This document shows positions 8,138 to 15,922 of a DNA stretch of 30,581 bases, in pieces (within the stretch, counting starts at the first letter, position 1; every line of letters starts with the position of its first letter). Both the position numbers and the translations under genes were made by a program. The notes below the pieces were generated by a model. The model was not told the origin of the DNA. It ran no database searches and saw only the letters and a program-made list of their open reading frames with translations. The DNA is from SIG291 sp045543455. GTDB lineage: Bacteria > Bacillota > Clostridia > Lachnospirales > Lachnospiraceae. The stretch lies in the NCBI GenBank assembly GCA_045543455.1, contig JAZQMK010000081.1:1-30581 (forward strand), given 5' to 3'.

Positions 8138-8161
8138 CACTTAAAATAAGGAGGATTTTAT

Positions 8162-8264
8162 ATGGACAGACTGTTGGGGCTACTTTTTAAACTGGAGAGA
8201 ACAAGGTATAACCATAACAGGAAGCTATGAGGATATTCAAGGCTTGATAGAAATGACACAATAA
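8162..8264 (+). CDS. Candidate tiny protein gene, possibly frame-broken
   Basis: The stretch between the pseudokinase and DUF4317 genes (8020-8321) holds only this and its signals. An ATG at 8162 sits seven bases after AAGGAGG, and its own frame runs 22 codons (MDRLLGLLFKLERTRYNHNR, then KL, stop at 8228-8230). The next frame, open from 8163 to a TAA at 8262-8264, gives a more protein-like sequence (CWGYFLNWREQGITITG then SYEDIQGLIEMTQ) but has no start codon of its own near the ribosome site. So either a real 22-residue peptide is made, or a roughly 35-residue protein has lost its frame just after the start, or there is a sequence error. The product is not recognised. An independent promoter and terminator argue it is or was a gene. 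Confidence 0.4.
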
Positions 8265-8269
8265 TAAAG

Positions 8270-8310
8270 ACTGCTCTAAGGGTATCGTTTGATATCATTA
8301 GAGCAGTTTT
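8270..8310. terminator. Bidirectional intrinsic terminator
   Basis: ACTGCTCTAA (8270-8279) pairs with TTAGAGCAGT (8298-8307), followed by TTTT on the plus strand and preceded by an A-rich run that serves as a T-run on the minus strand. It ends the tiny unit from the left and the DUF4317 operon from the right. Confidence 0.85.
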
Positions 8311-8321
8311 ATAATACTTAA

Positions 8322-9443
8322 TTAAATTTTAACATTGATTCCATTAACTGTAAGACCGTCGTTGATTTCTATTATTAGGCAGGCTCTGCCGTCAATAACA
8401 CGTTTTTGAATAAGGTCGGCTTTTTCAGGATTAACCTTAACAATAACATCAGGTGTCTTTAAATCAAAAGTCTTTGAAGCAGCAACATTTGTTGCCAAAA
8501 GAGTTGTATCCTTGCCTATTGTTTCTTCAAAATCTTTTTCAAAATTATCAGTGTCAATTGGTTCACTACAGCTATTTTCAATAAGAGTTTTAACATCATA
8601 ACTGCTTAAGGTAAGAGGTTCTGAATTCTCTTTATTTTCTTCAATCATCTCATTAAGAGCAGTGTGAAGATTAACAACTGTTTCAAATTCACATTCATCG
8701 CCAAGTACGTCACTTATTATGTTGTTGAAACTTTCTTTTTGAGACTTAGCACCAATTGGTGTGTAGCTTCCAAGTACATTTTCAATAAATTCCGGTTTAA
8801 GATTTTCAACATCCTTAGCGTAGTACAAAAGTGCATGTAAATCTGTAGCTCTGTCATTAAAGGCAGGATATAAGAAACCATTTTGTGGTGGATTAACAAT
8901 CCAGTCACGAGTACGTTCTTCAAAAATATTGTCTGTAATATTATATGATAATCCTCCCTTTGAAAGATTAACAGGGCAGATACTGCATAAAATGTAATCA
9001 TAGGTTGCATCTGAAGCATCAAACATTTCTTCACCATCACTTGAACGACCTGGAACATCATATACTGCATAAATAAGAGTTATGTAATAGTTCATATTGT
9101 AGTCATAATTTTCAATGATGCGATTGAAAAATTCTTCTACAAGAGCAGAATCATTTAATTGAGATTGCTTCAAACGATATAAAAATTCAGCCTTGCCACC
9201 TTCTTTTTCCTCATCTAAATGAAATTCCATATTTAGAAGATTTTTACCTAAGCTTCCGGAAAGAGTTTGTTTAAATAAATCAAGATATTTAAAAGAGTCT
9301 CCCTCAGAAAGAGCATGGAAAGAATCAGTAAATGTGGAAATAATATTTTTTTCAGAGTCAACATAGCAGGCGCACATTTTGCGTATTATGTTGTCGTCTC
9401 TTGTGAAAAGCTTGCGTATCTCTAGGATTTCTTTCTTGTTCAT
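8322..9443 (-). CDS. DUF4317 family protein
   Basis: The 373-residue soluble protein matches the DUF4317 family of Firmicutes as I remember it. The N-terminus begins KKEILEIRKLFT, followed by a CACYVDSEKNI segment, and a middle section has CSICPVNLSKGGLSY then DWIVNPPQNGFLYPAFNDR. There is no signal peptide, membrane span or known catalytic motif, and the biochemical role is unknown. The start codon directly abuts the cupin stop codon; its ribosome site (GAGAGGA) lies inside the cupin coding end, so the two are translationally coupled. Last gene of the DUF218-cupin-DUF4317 operon, ended by the hairpin at 8270-8310. Confidence 0.82.
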   Translation of the reverse strand: MNKKEILEIRKLFTRDDNIIRKMCACYVDSEKNIISTFTDSFHALSEGDSFKYLDLFKQTLSGSLGKNLLNMEFHLDEEKEGGKAEFLYRLKQSQLNDSALVEEFFNRIIENYDYNMNYYITLIYAVYDVPGRSSDGEEMFDASDATYDYILCSICPVNLSKGGLSYNITDNIFEERTRDWIVNPPQNGFLYPAFNDRATDLHALLYYAKDVENLKPEFIENVLGSYTPIGAKSQKESFNNIISDVLGDECEFETVVNLHTALNEMIEENKENSEPLTLSSYDVKTLIENSCSEPIDTDNFEKDFEETIGKDTTLLATNVAASKTFDLKTPDVIVKVNPEKADLIQKRVIDGRACLIIEINDGLTVNGINVKI

Positions 9444-9764
9444 TTATACAAAATCCTCTCTCATAGGATTAAATACGTCAACTAAAATACCTTCTTCTAA
9501 GCATGTCACGCCATGAACTGCATTTGATGGCATATACACGCTGTCACCTTGATTAACAATCTTAGTTTCGCCGTCTATTGTAAACTCAAAGCTTCCTTTT
9601 GCAATGTAAGTAATTTGTAAATGCTTGTGAGAATGGAAGTTGCCTTTGGCACCTTTTTCAAATGTAATTTCACACATCATAAGCTCATCTGAGTATGATA
9701 ATACCTTTCTTGAAACACCTGGTTCGCAAGGTGTTGCGTTAATTTCATTGTTGAATGTAAACAT
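9444..9764 (-). CDS. Small cupin-domain protein
   Basis: This 106-residue protein is a single beta-barrel cupin. Motif 1 appears as FHSHKHLQITYIAKG, with two histidines and a glutamine as probable metal ligands. The second motif is GDSVYMPSNAVHGV, with the last histidine ligand. Single-domain cupins of this size bind a metal and either a small molecule or nothing catalytic; the substrate cannot be deduced. AGGAGG lies a few bases upstream of the ATG. It follows the DUF218 gene by 18 bases and is coupled to DUF4317. It could be a sugar- or amino-acid-responsive accessory protein, but that is a guess. Confidence 0.85.
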   Translation of the reverse strand: MFTFNNEINATPCEPGVSRKVLSYSDELMMCEITFEKGAKGNFHSHKHLQITYIAKGSFEFTIDGETKIVNQGDSVYMPSNAVHGVTCLEEGILVDVFNPMREDFV

Positions 9765-9782
9765 AAAATATACCTCCTGTAT

Positions 9783-10535
9783 TTATAATTTTAGGCCGTG
9801 AAGTAAAATATCTTTTGTCAGTGCAAATGCTTCACGTACCATATAGTTTAACCACAAAACTTTATCAGATTTGGTGGCAATAACTTCGCTGTTTTCATAA
9901 CCTTGATTTTTTAAAAATTGTAATGCACGAAATGCATTATAATCGCTGGCTATAACTACTGTTTTTGATTTAGTATTGTTAATATATTCTACTGAATTGA
10001 GAATGCTTGAAAATACACTTACAGATTCATCCTCCATAATTATAGAGGTAGAATCAACGCCCATACGCATAAGGTAGCTTCTCATTACAATAGATTGGGC
10101 AATGTCGTCATCGGCTTGTCCACCGGATAAAATTATAACAGCATTTTTGTTATTTTTCCAGTATTCATATGCTGCATTAAGTCTTTGTTCTAAGGTCTTA
10201 GAAGGTTCATCTTCAATAACTCGGTCTCCTAAAACTATGATATATTCAGCTCCTGGTGTTGCCTTATTATTCATTGAACTAAATATATGAAACTCCATAA
10301 AAATGAATAGGAAAGCCAATATTCCAAGAAGGGCATAAAAGCTTATAAATATGCTTGGTGTAAGCTTAAAAATTTCTTGGCGGTGTGCTTTGTGAAATGT
10401 TGCCCATAAATATAATACTACGGCTAAGATAAACCAGAAAAATAAAAATCCGCTCCAGCCAGAGTAAATACATATTACTATCGGATATATAATACAAAAT
10501 GTCATTAGTGTAAAAAGTATTATTTCTAAAATCAT
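9783..10535 (-). CDS. DUF218 (YdcF/SanA/ElyC-type) membrane protein
   Basis: The 250-residue protein has about four hydrophobic segments in its first 100 residues (from FTLMTFCIIYPIVICIY onward), then an externally placed DUF218 domain. That domain starts at YIIVLGDRV and continues through LEQRLNAAYEYW, IILSGGQADDD and VVIASDYNAFRA, which is the fold of ElyC and SanA, proteins linked to envelope integrity. I chose the ATG at 10533-10535 because the promoter's -10 box (10558-10563) would put the upstream ATG at 10557-10559 before the transcript start. A GGGAGG site lies 11 bases before the chosen ATG. First gene of a three-gene minus-strand operon, divergent from lepA. An envelope function is inferred from the family. 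Confidence 0.85.
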   Translation of the reverse strand: MILEIILFTLMTFCIIYPIVICIYSGWSGFLFFWFILAVVLYLWATFHKAHRQEIFKLTPSIFISFYALLGILAFLFIFMEFHIFSSMNNKATPGAEYIIVLGDRVIEDEPSKTLEQRLNAAYEYWKNNKNAVIILSGGQADDDIAQSIVMRSYLMRMGVDSTSIIMEDESVSVFSSILNSVEYINNTKSKTVVIASDYNAFRALQFLKNQGYENSEVIATKSDKVLWLNYMVREAFALTKDILLHGLKL

Positions 10536-10557
10536 AGTAATCAAAACCTCCCTATAC

Positions 10558-10586
10558 ATTATAAGGCTAAATTTGAATAATATCAA
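10558..10586 (-). promoter_or_regulatory. Sigma-A promoter of the DUF218-cupin-DUF4317 operon
   Basis: On the minus strand, TTGATA (10581-10586) and a perfect TATAAT (10558-10563) are exactly 17 bases apart. It decides the DUF218 start at 10535. Confidence 0.75.
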
Positions 10587-10596
10587 ATAGAATTTA

Positions 10597-10625
10597 TTGA
10601 CGATATTTATTTCATAAGATATAAT
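10597..10625 (+). promoter_or_regulatory. Sigma-A promoter of lepA-hemW
   Basis: TTGACG (10597-10602) and a perfect TATAAT (10620-10625) are 17 bases apart. Transcription would begin near 10632, giving a leader of about 55 bases. It is divergent from the DUF218 promoter 10 bases away. Confidence 0.8.
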
Positions 10626-10686
10626 AAACTAGTTGAAGTGTGCGAAATGCACTAATCATTATAAGAAAGGATTTTACGTAAAGAGT

Positions 10687-12501
10687 ATGGCTGGTATTGA
10701 CCAAAGTAAAATTAGAAATTTTTGTATTATAGCACATATTGATCACGGTAAGTCAACCTTAGCAGACAGAATAATTGAAAAAACCGGTCTTCTCACAAGT
10801 CGTGAGATGCAGGCTCAGGTTCTTGACAATATGGATTTAGAGCGTGAAAGAGGTATAACTATTAAAGCTCAGACTGTACGTATAGTATATAAGGCAAATG
10901 ACGGTGAAGAATATATTTTCAACCTTATTGATACACCAGGACACGTAGACTTTAATTATGAGGTTTCAAGAAGCCTTGCAGCCTGTGATGGAGCTATTTT
11001 AGTAGTTGATGCGGCGCAGGGTATTGAGGCTCAGACACTTGCTAATGTGTATTTAGCTCTTGACCATGATTTGGATGTATTTCCGGTTATTAATAAGATA
11101 GATTTACCAAGTGCAGATCCACAAAGAGTAATTGAAGAGATAGAAGATATTATTGGTATCGAAGCGCAGGATGCACCGCTTATTTCAGCAAAGGTAGGCA
11201 TCAATATCGAAGAGGTTTTAGAGCAGATAGTAAGTAAGATTCCGGCTCCGGTTGGTGATGCAAATGCACCACTTAAAGCACTTATATTTGACTCTTTATA
11301 TGATTCTTATAAGGGCGTAATTGTATTTTGCAGAATTAAGGAAGGTACTGTAAAGAAGGGTACTTCTATTAAGATGATGGCTACAGGCGCTACAGCAGAA
11401 GTTGTAGAAGTAGGATATTTTGGTGCAGGACAATTTATTCCATGTGATGAGCTTTCGGCAGGTATGGTAGGCTATATTACAGCCAGCATTAAGAATGTTA
11501 AGGATACACGTGTTGGTGATACAATCACTGATAATGCTAATCCATGTAAGGAAGCATTACCGGGATATAAGAAGGTTAATCCAATGGTATACTGTGGTAT
11601 GTATCCAGCGGATGGTTCAAAATATCAGGATTTAAGAGATGCCCTTGAAAAGCTGCAGCTTAATGATGCTTCATTACAGTTTGAACCAGAGACCTCTATA
11701 GCATTAGGTTTTGGTTTCAGATGTGGTTTCTTAGGCCTTTTACATTTAGAGATTATTCAGGAAAGACTTGAGAGAGAATATAATCTTGATTTGGTAACTA
11801 CAGCGCCTGGCGTTGTGTATAAGGTATATAAGACTAATGGTGATGTAATTGAGCTTACTAATCCATCTAATTTACCAGACCCATCAGAGATTGACCATAT
11901 GGAAGAGCCAATTGTATCGGCAGAGATTATGGTTACAACAGAATTTATCGGACCAATTATGGAGCTTTGTCAGGAAAGACGAGGCACATATCTTGGTATG
12001 GAATATATTGAAGAGACAAGAGCATTGTTAAAATACGACTTGCCTCTTAACGAAATCATTTATGATTTCTTTGATGCCTTAAAGTCACGTTCAAGAGGAT
12101 ATGCATCCTTTGATTATGATATTAAGGGCTACGAAAAGTCATCTCTTTGTAAGCTTGATATCCTTATCAACAAGGAAGAAGTTGACGCATTATCATTTAT
12201 CGTTCATACAGGCACAGCTTATGAACGTGGTAGAAAAATGTGTGAAAAGCTTAAAGAAGAGATTCCAAGACAGCTATTTGAAGTACCTATTCAGGCAGCT
12301 ATTGGAAGCAAGGTTATAGCAAGAGAAACAGTTAAGGCTGTAAGAAAAGACGTACTTGCAAAATGCTATGGCGGTGATATCTCAAGAAAGAGAAAGCTTC
12401 TTGAAAAGCAAAAAGAAGGTAAGAAGCGTATGAGACAAATCGGTAACGTAGAGATACCACAACAGGCATTTATGAGTGTATTAAAGTTAGACGATAAATA
12501 A
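10687..12501 (+). CDS. lepA: Elongation factor 4 (LepA), ribosome back-translocase GTPase
   Basis: LepA is a translational GTPase related to EF-G that acts on stalled or mis-translocated ribosomes and in ribosome assembly. The 604-residue protein has G1 AHIDHGKS (16-23), G2 ERGITIKAQT, G3 DTPGHVDF, G4 NKIDL and G5 SAK in order. It then has the domain III-V pattern and the LepA-specific C-terminal domain (DVLAKCYGGDISRKRKLLEKQKEGKKRM). Length is normal (about 600). I take the ATG at 10687, where homologues begin (GIDQSKIRNFCIIAHIDHGKS). An upstream in-frame ATG at 10633 would sit at the transcript start. The ribosome site AAAGG is 16 bases away, longer than usual. hemW follows by 12 bases. Confidence 0.96.
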   Translation: MAGIDQSKIRNFCIIAHIDHGKSTLADRIIEKTGLLTSREMQAQVLDNMDLERERGITIKAQTVRIVYKANDGEEYIFNLIDTPGHVDFNYEVSRSLAACDGAILVVDAAQGIEAQTLANVYLALDHDLDVFPVINKIDLPSADPQRVIEEIEDIIGIEAQDAPLISAKVGINIEEVLEQIVSKIPAPVGDANAPLKALIFDSLYDSYKGVIVFCRIKEGTVKKGTSIKMMATGATAEVVEVGYFGAGQFIPCDELSAGMVGYITASIKNVKDTRVGDTITDNANPCKEALPGYKKVNPMVYCGMYPADGSKYQDLRDALEKLQLNDASLQFEPETSIALGFGFRCGFLGLLHLEIIQERLEREYNLDLVTTAPGVVYKVYKTNGDVIELTNPSNLPDPSEIDHMEEPIVSAEIMVTTEFIGPIMELCQERRGTYLGMEYIEETRALLKYDLPLNEIIYDFFDALKSRSRGYASFDYDIKGYEKSSLCKLDILINKEEVDALSFIVHTGTAYERGRKMCEKLKEEIPRQLFEVPIQAAIGSKVIARETVKAVRKDVLAKCYGGDISRKRKLLEKQKEGKKRMRQIGNVEIPQQAFMSVLKLDDK

Positions 12502-12513
12502 ACGGAGTTTAAT

Positions 12514-13647
12514 ATGATGAAAAAACCACTGGGGATATATATACATATCCCCTTTTGTATGAAAAAATGTGTATATTGCGATTTTTTATCGGCACCTGCT
12601 AATAAAGATACAATCAGTGCATATATAGATGCGCTGATTAATGAGATTTCTAAATGTAGACAAAATACCTTTAGACATCAGGTGCAGACTATATTTATTG
12701 GTGGTGGAACACCGTCATCAATAGATGCTAGACACATTAAAAGAATTATAAAAACTATATATGAACATTTTGATGTAAGCGAATTTGCAGAGATTACAAT
12801 AGAATGTAATCCGGGTACTGTAACTAAATCTAAGGCAAATGCGTATAAAAAGGCCGGCATCAATAGAATAAGTATGGGGCTTCAGTCGGCTAATAATGAA
12901 GAATTAAAGAGCCTTGGAAGAATTCATAGCTTTGAAGACTTTATAAAGAGCTATAATATTTTAAGGGCAGCAGGCTTTGACAATATTAATGTGGATTTAA
13001 TGTCTGCGACTATGGGACAGACTGTAAAAAGCTATGAAAACACCTTAAAAAAGGTAATAGAGCTTGGTGTGGAGCATATTTCTTCCTACAGTCTAATTAT
13101 AGAGGAAGGTACACCGCTCTATGAGGCAACAGACCTTGATTTACCATCAGAAGAAGACGAGCGAGAAATGTATTACCTTACAGAAAAAATGCTTAATAAG
13201 GCAGGATATAAGCGCTATGAGATATCTAATTATGCAAAGCCTGACAGAGAGTGCAAGCACAACATATCCTATTGGATAGGCACAGATTATATAGGCTTTG
13301 GTATTGGTGCGGCTTCGCTTTTTGAAAATGTAAGATTTTCTAACGGTAGGGATTTGCAAAGCTATATTGATTCAAATGGACTTAATGGACCTTGTGAGGA
13401 AGAAGAACTTAGCGAAAATGCCAGAATGGAAGAATTTATGTTTTTGGGACTTCGTATGATGGAAGGTATCTCTAAGAGGTATTTTTACAGAAGATTCAAA
13501 ACAGAATTTGACACCGTGTATGGCAAGGTTACAAAAAAGCTTGTTAAGCAAGGCTTGTTAATAGAAGATGATGATAACGTAAGACTTAGTAAAAAAGGCA
13601 TTGATGTAAGTAATTATGTTATGAGTGAGTATTTGTTGGATGGTTGA
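12514..13647 (+). CDS. hemW: HemW, radical SAM heme chaperone
   Basis: HemW is related to oxygen-independent coproporphyrinogen III oxidase but in most bacteria acts as a heme-binding chaperone rather than an oxidase. The 377-residue protein has the radical-SAM motif CX3CX2C at C15, C19 and C22 (FCMKKCVYC), the GGGTPS glycine motif, and the HemN-type C-terminal domain. It lacks the extended N-terminus and extra cysteine of true HemN. The start at the first of two adjacent ATGs follows CGGAG. Placement directly after lepA is the standard Firmicutes order, which supports hemW rather than hemN. No terminator is evident before the next promoter at 13664. Confidence 0.93.
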   Translation: MMKKPLGIYIHIPFCMKKCVYCDFLSAPANKDTISAYIDALINEISKCRQNTFRHQVQTIFIGGGTPSSIDARHIKRIIKTIYEHFDVSEFAEITIECNPGTVTKSKANAYKKAGINRISMGLQSANNEELKSLGRIHSFEDFIKSYNILRAAGFDNINVDLMSATMGQTVKSYENTLKKVIELGVEHISSYSLIIEEGTPLYEATDLDLPSEEDEREMYYLTEKMLNKAGYKRYEISNYAKPDRECKHNISYWIGTDYIGFGIGAASLFENVRFSNGRDLQSYIDSNGLNGPCEEEELSENARMEEFMFLGLRMMEGISKRYFYRRFKTEFDTVYGKVTKKLVKQGLLIEDDDNVRLSKKGIDVSNYVMSEYLLDG

Positions 13648-13663
13648 AAATAGTGAAAATCTC

Positions 13664-13692
13664 TTGAATAAGAAGAATAAATATGATAGTAT
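13664..13692 (+). promoter_or_regulatory. Probable promoter of the leader RNA and DUF3800 gene
   Basis: TTGAAT (13664-13669) and TAGTAT (13687-13692) are 17 bases apart. TGA before the -10 gives an extended -10 element. It starts 16 bases after the hemW stop and would start an RNA near 13699. Confidence 0.55.
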
Positions 13693-13699
13693 AAGAGTA

Positions 13700-13785
13700 A
13701 GATATAGCTGTAAGAAATTACAGTCTTGGTCTGGGCAAGAGCTCTTTGGACCACCGTAGGCGGGAAGAATTTCCCGCCATTTTTA
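13700..13785 (+). ncRNA. Structured leader RNA upstream of DUF3800 (candidate DUF3800-associated RNA)
   Basis: The stretch between promoter and gene is non-coding and folds by eye. There is a GNRA-capped hairpin CTGTAA-GAAA-TTACAG (13708-13723). It is followed by competing stems TCTTG/CAAGA (13724-13728 with 13736-13740) and TGGTC/GACCA (13727-13731 with 13749-13753), with the self-complementary AAGAGCTCTT at 13737-13746. A terminator-like hairpin closes it at 13759-13778. Conserved RNA candidates named DUF3800-I, -II and so on have been reported computationally next to DUF3800 genes. I recognise the genomic arrangement but cannot match this sequence to a numbered motif. It may be a riboregulator of the gene or an independent small RNA. 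Confidence 0.55.
13759..13784 (+). terminator. Intrinsic terminator or attenuator before the DUF3800 gene
   Basis: GGCGGGAA (13759-13766) pairs perfectly with TTCCCGCC (13771-13778) around GAAT, followed by ATTTTT. The DUF3800 ribosome site begins a few bases later, so read-through would be needed for expression from the upstream promoter. Confidence 0.75.
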
Positions 13786-13799
13786 CTATAGGAGGAGTA

Positions 13800-14480
13800 A
13801 TGAAGGAACTTAGTATATTTATAGATGAATCGGGAGATTTTGGAGAAGTTATTGAACGACCAGCATATTATTTAGTTACACTTTTATTTCATGAACAGAA
13901 AAACGATATAGATAAAAATGTTAAGAAACTGGAGGAAAGCATTAAAAATTCGGGTTTTGATTTTGAATATATACATACAGGTCCTGTTATTAGAAGAGAA
14001 GATGTTTTTTCAAGATTACCTATAGATGAACGCAGAAAATTATTGTTTAAAATGCTGAATTTTATTGCGAGTAGTCCTATAACATATGAGGTTGTTTCAG
14101 TGAATCGCAAGGAAGCTATAGATAAGATATCACTTTCTGGTAGGTTGGGACGTGAAATTTCAAATGTAGTGCAAAAACATAATGATTTTTTTGATAGTTT
14201 TGATAAAATAATTGTGTATTATGATAATGGACAGATTGAACTTGGGGCAGTTTTAAATACCGTTTTTTCAATTCATTTTGCAAATGTTGAATTTAGGAAA
14301 GCAGAACCACAAAAATATAGATTATTACAAGCAGCAGATTTTATTTGCACTATGGAATTATTGAAGATAAAGAAAAACGAAAATCGTTTAAGCAAATCAG
14401 AACAACAGTTTTTTTATAGACCACAAGAGCTGAAAAAGAGTTTTTTTAAAATGATTGATAAGAAACGATTTGGAAAATAA
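13800..14480 (+). CDS. DUF3800 family protein (RNase H-like fold)
   Basis: The 226-residue protein has the DUF3800 signature. FIDESGD at residues 7-13 is followed by an acidic residue in VYYDNGQ (D142) and one in LLQAADFI (D180). The spacing suits an RNase H-like active site of D9, D142 and D180, so a metal-dependent nuclease activity is likely but not shown. Members are often carried in accessory and defence-type loci. The start at 13800 is set by GGAGGA a few bases upstream. An in-frame ATG at 13746 would have to be translated through the terminator hairpin and is rejected. It carries its own promoter and leader RNA and lies inside the otherwise conserved lepA-hemW/hrcA block, suggesting a later arrival. 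The aminotransferase follows by 21 bases. Confidence 0.82.
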   Translation: MKELSIFIDESGDFGEVIERPAYYLVTLLFHEQKNDIDKNVKKLEESIKNSGFDFEYIHTGPVIRREDVFSRLPIDERRKLLFKMLNFIASSPITYEVVSVNRKEAIDKISLSGRLGREISNVVQKHNDFFDSFDKIIVYYDNGQIELGAVLNTVFSIHFANVEFRKAEPQKYRLLQAADFICTMELLKIKKNENRLSKSEQQFFYRPQELKKSFFKMIDKKRFGK

Positions 14481-14501
14481 TATAAAAATAAAGGATGAAC
14501 T

Positions 14502-15674
14502 ATGAACACGAACTTTTCAAACAGGGCTATGACATTTGGCCCAAACATTTTTAATATTTTAAATGAGAAAAAAGAAGAACTTATTAAGAAAGGTATGAAG
14601 GTAACTAATCTTTCTGTTGGAACACCGGATTTTGCTCCAAGTAAGGCGATTATGGAGGCGGTAAGTAAGGCTTCTCTTAATCCAGATAATTACAAATATT
14701 CCCTTGGTGATACAAAAGAACTTACCGATGCAGTAATTGCTTGGTACAAGAGAAGATACAATGTAGAACTTAAAGCGGGTGAAATAATGTCCGTTGCAGG
14801 AACGCAAGAAGGTATGGCTCACATTGCACTTACATTTTGCAATGAAGGCGACGTGGTGTTAGTACCTAATCCGGGATATCCTATATTTGAGACAGGTCCA
14901 TATCTTAACGGCGCAAAGGTATGCTATTATGAGCTTTTGCCAGAAAACAATTATCTGATTGACTTTGATTCAATAGATGAGGAAGTGGCAAGAAAAGCTA
15001 AGCTTATTATAGTTTCATATCCACTTAATCCGACCTGCACATGCGCAGATAAGGAATTTTACGTAAAGCTTATTGAATTTGCCAAGAAATACGATATCAT
15101 AGTAATAAATGATAACGCATATTCGGAAATTATATATGATGGCAGGGAAAGCTTTTCATTCTTAGAGCTTCCTGGGGCTAAGGAAATAGGCCTTGAATTT
15201 AATTCCCTTTCAAAGACTTATAACCTTACTGGTATTAGAATTTCATTTCTTATGGGCAATGAAAAATATATTGAAAAATTCAGCCAGCTTCGTTCGCAAT
15301 TTGACTATGGTACAAGCTTTTTAGTACAGGCTGCAGCCATTGAAGCCTTAAATGGCGACCAGTCAGAGGTGGCAAAAAACAGAGAAGAATACCAAAGAAG
15401 ACGAGATGCTTTGTGCAAGGTGTTATTAGATAATGGCTTTAAATTAAAACCATCAGAGGGTACAATGTTTGTATGGGCAAAGATTCCTGATGTGGGACTT
15501 AGTTCAGAGGAATTTTGTATAAAGCTTTTAGAGACAACAGGAATTATCTGTACACTGGGTTCAAGCTTTGGAAGTCTTGGCGAAGGTTATGTAAGATTTG
15601 CACTGGTGCTTCCAGCAGACGAATTGGCAAACTTAGATTTTAGTGGAATGGGTGAGATGTATGGCAAGCTGTGA
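14502..15674 (+). CDS. Class I/II PLP-dependent aminotransferase
   Basis: This is a fold-type I aminotransferase of 390 residues. The PLP lysine is K238 in NSLSKTYNLTGIR. The cofactor-binding aspartate region NDNAY and the NPT motif (SYPLNPTCTC) are present. The N-terminal pattern NLSVGTPDFAPS resembles the LL-diaminopimelate aminotransferase/aspartate aminotransferase branch, so lysine or peptidoglycan precursor synthesis or general amino-acid transamination are possible. The substrate cannot be fixed by eye. The ribosome site is AAAGGA. Its 3' end overlaps the start of the DUF6472 gene by 14 bases, so the pair is translationally coupled. Position between DUF3800 and a symporter does not define its pathway. 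Confidence 0.85.
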   Translation: MNTNFSNRAMTFGPNIFNILNEKKEELIKKGMKVTNLSVGTPDFAPSKAIMEAVSKASLNPDNYKYSLGDTKELTDAVIAWYKRRYNVELKAGEIMSVAGTQEGMAHIALTFCNEGDVVLVPNPGYPIFETGPYLNGAKVCYYELLPENNYLIDFDSIDEEVARKAKLIIVSYPLNPTCTCADKEFYVKLIEFAKKYDIIVINDNAYSEIIYDGRESFSFLELPGAKEIGLEFNSLSKTYNLTGIRISFLMGNEKYIEKFSQLRSQFDYGTSFLVQAAAIEALNGDQSEVAKNREEYQRRRDALCKVLLDNGFKLKPSEGTMFVWAKIPDVGLSSEEFCIKLLETTGIICTLGSSFGSLGEGYVRFALVLPADELANLDFSGMGEMYGKL

Positions 15675-15834
15675 TTATTGCAATAATTTAATATATGATG
15701 AAGACACAGAAGAGTATGTGTGTGATGTAAATATGGATGAAGATGATTACATGAGATTTGTAACATCAGATTATAAGCAGTGTCCATATTTCCAGAGTAA
15801 TGACGAATATAAGATAGTTAGGAAGCAGATGTAA
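15661..15834 (+). CDS. DUF6472 family miniprotein
   Basis: This is a 57-residue acidic protein with four cysteines (C4, C7, C21, C41) and the ending CPYFQSNDEYKIVRKQM, which I recognise as the DUF6472 pattern of clostridia. CXXC plus two more cysteines suggests a small metal (zinc or iron) knuckle, and the function is unknown. The ATG at 15661 is preceded by GGTGAG and lies inside the aminotransferase reading frame. An in-frame ATG six codons earlier has a poorer ribosome site. Translation is probably coupled to the aminotransferase. Short reading frames antisense to it are shadows. Confidence 0.75.
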   Translation: MASCDYCNNLIYDEDTEEYVCDVNMDEDDYMRFVTSDYKQCPYFQSNDEYKIVRKQM

Positions 15835-15841
15835 AAAGTGT

Positions 15842-15897
15842 TTCCATTTTTGTACATCTTATGTTATAATACATAATTAGTGGCGCTTACATAAGCG
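15842..15897 (+). promoter_or_regulatory. Promoter and dyad upstream of the symporter gene
   Basis: A perfect TATAAT (15865-15870) is preceded at 17 bases by a weak TTCCAT (15842-15847). Just downstream lies the dyad CGCTTA-CA-TAAGCG (15884-15897) in the 5' leader, which could be an operator or a small RNA hairpin. GGAGGA precedes the start. Confidence 0.5.
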
Positions 15898-15922
15898 AAT
15901 AGCAAATTATTGGAGGATTACA

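Noticed and set aside
8186..8192. TTTAAAC as a programmed -1 frameshift site in the tiny gene
   Set aside because: The heptamer is in the wrong phase for the frame that starts at 8162, and the shift needed is in the other direction.
10633..10686. Longer N-terminus for LepA
   Set aside because: The extra 18 residues are not seen in LepA, and the ATG would lie at the predicted transcript start with no ribosome site.
12514..13647. hemN (oxygen-independent coproporphyrinogen oxidase) instead of hemW
   Set aside because: Short N-terminus, only the CX3CX2C cysteines and the position after lepA fit HemW.
13746..13799. Longer start for the DUF3800 protein
   Set aside because: The extra 18 codons cross the terminator hairpin, and a strong GGAGGA directly precedes the ATG at 13800.
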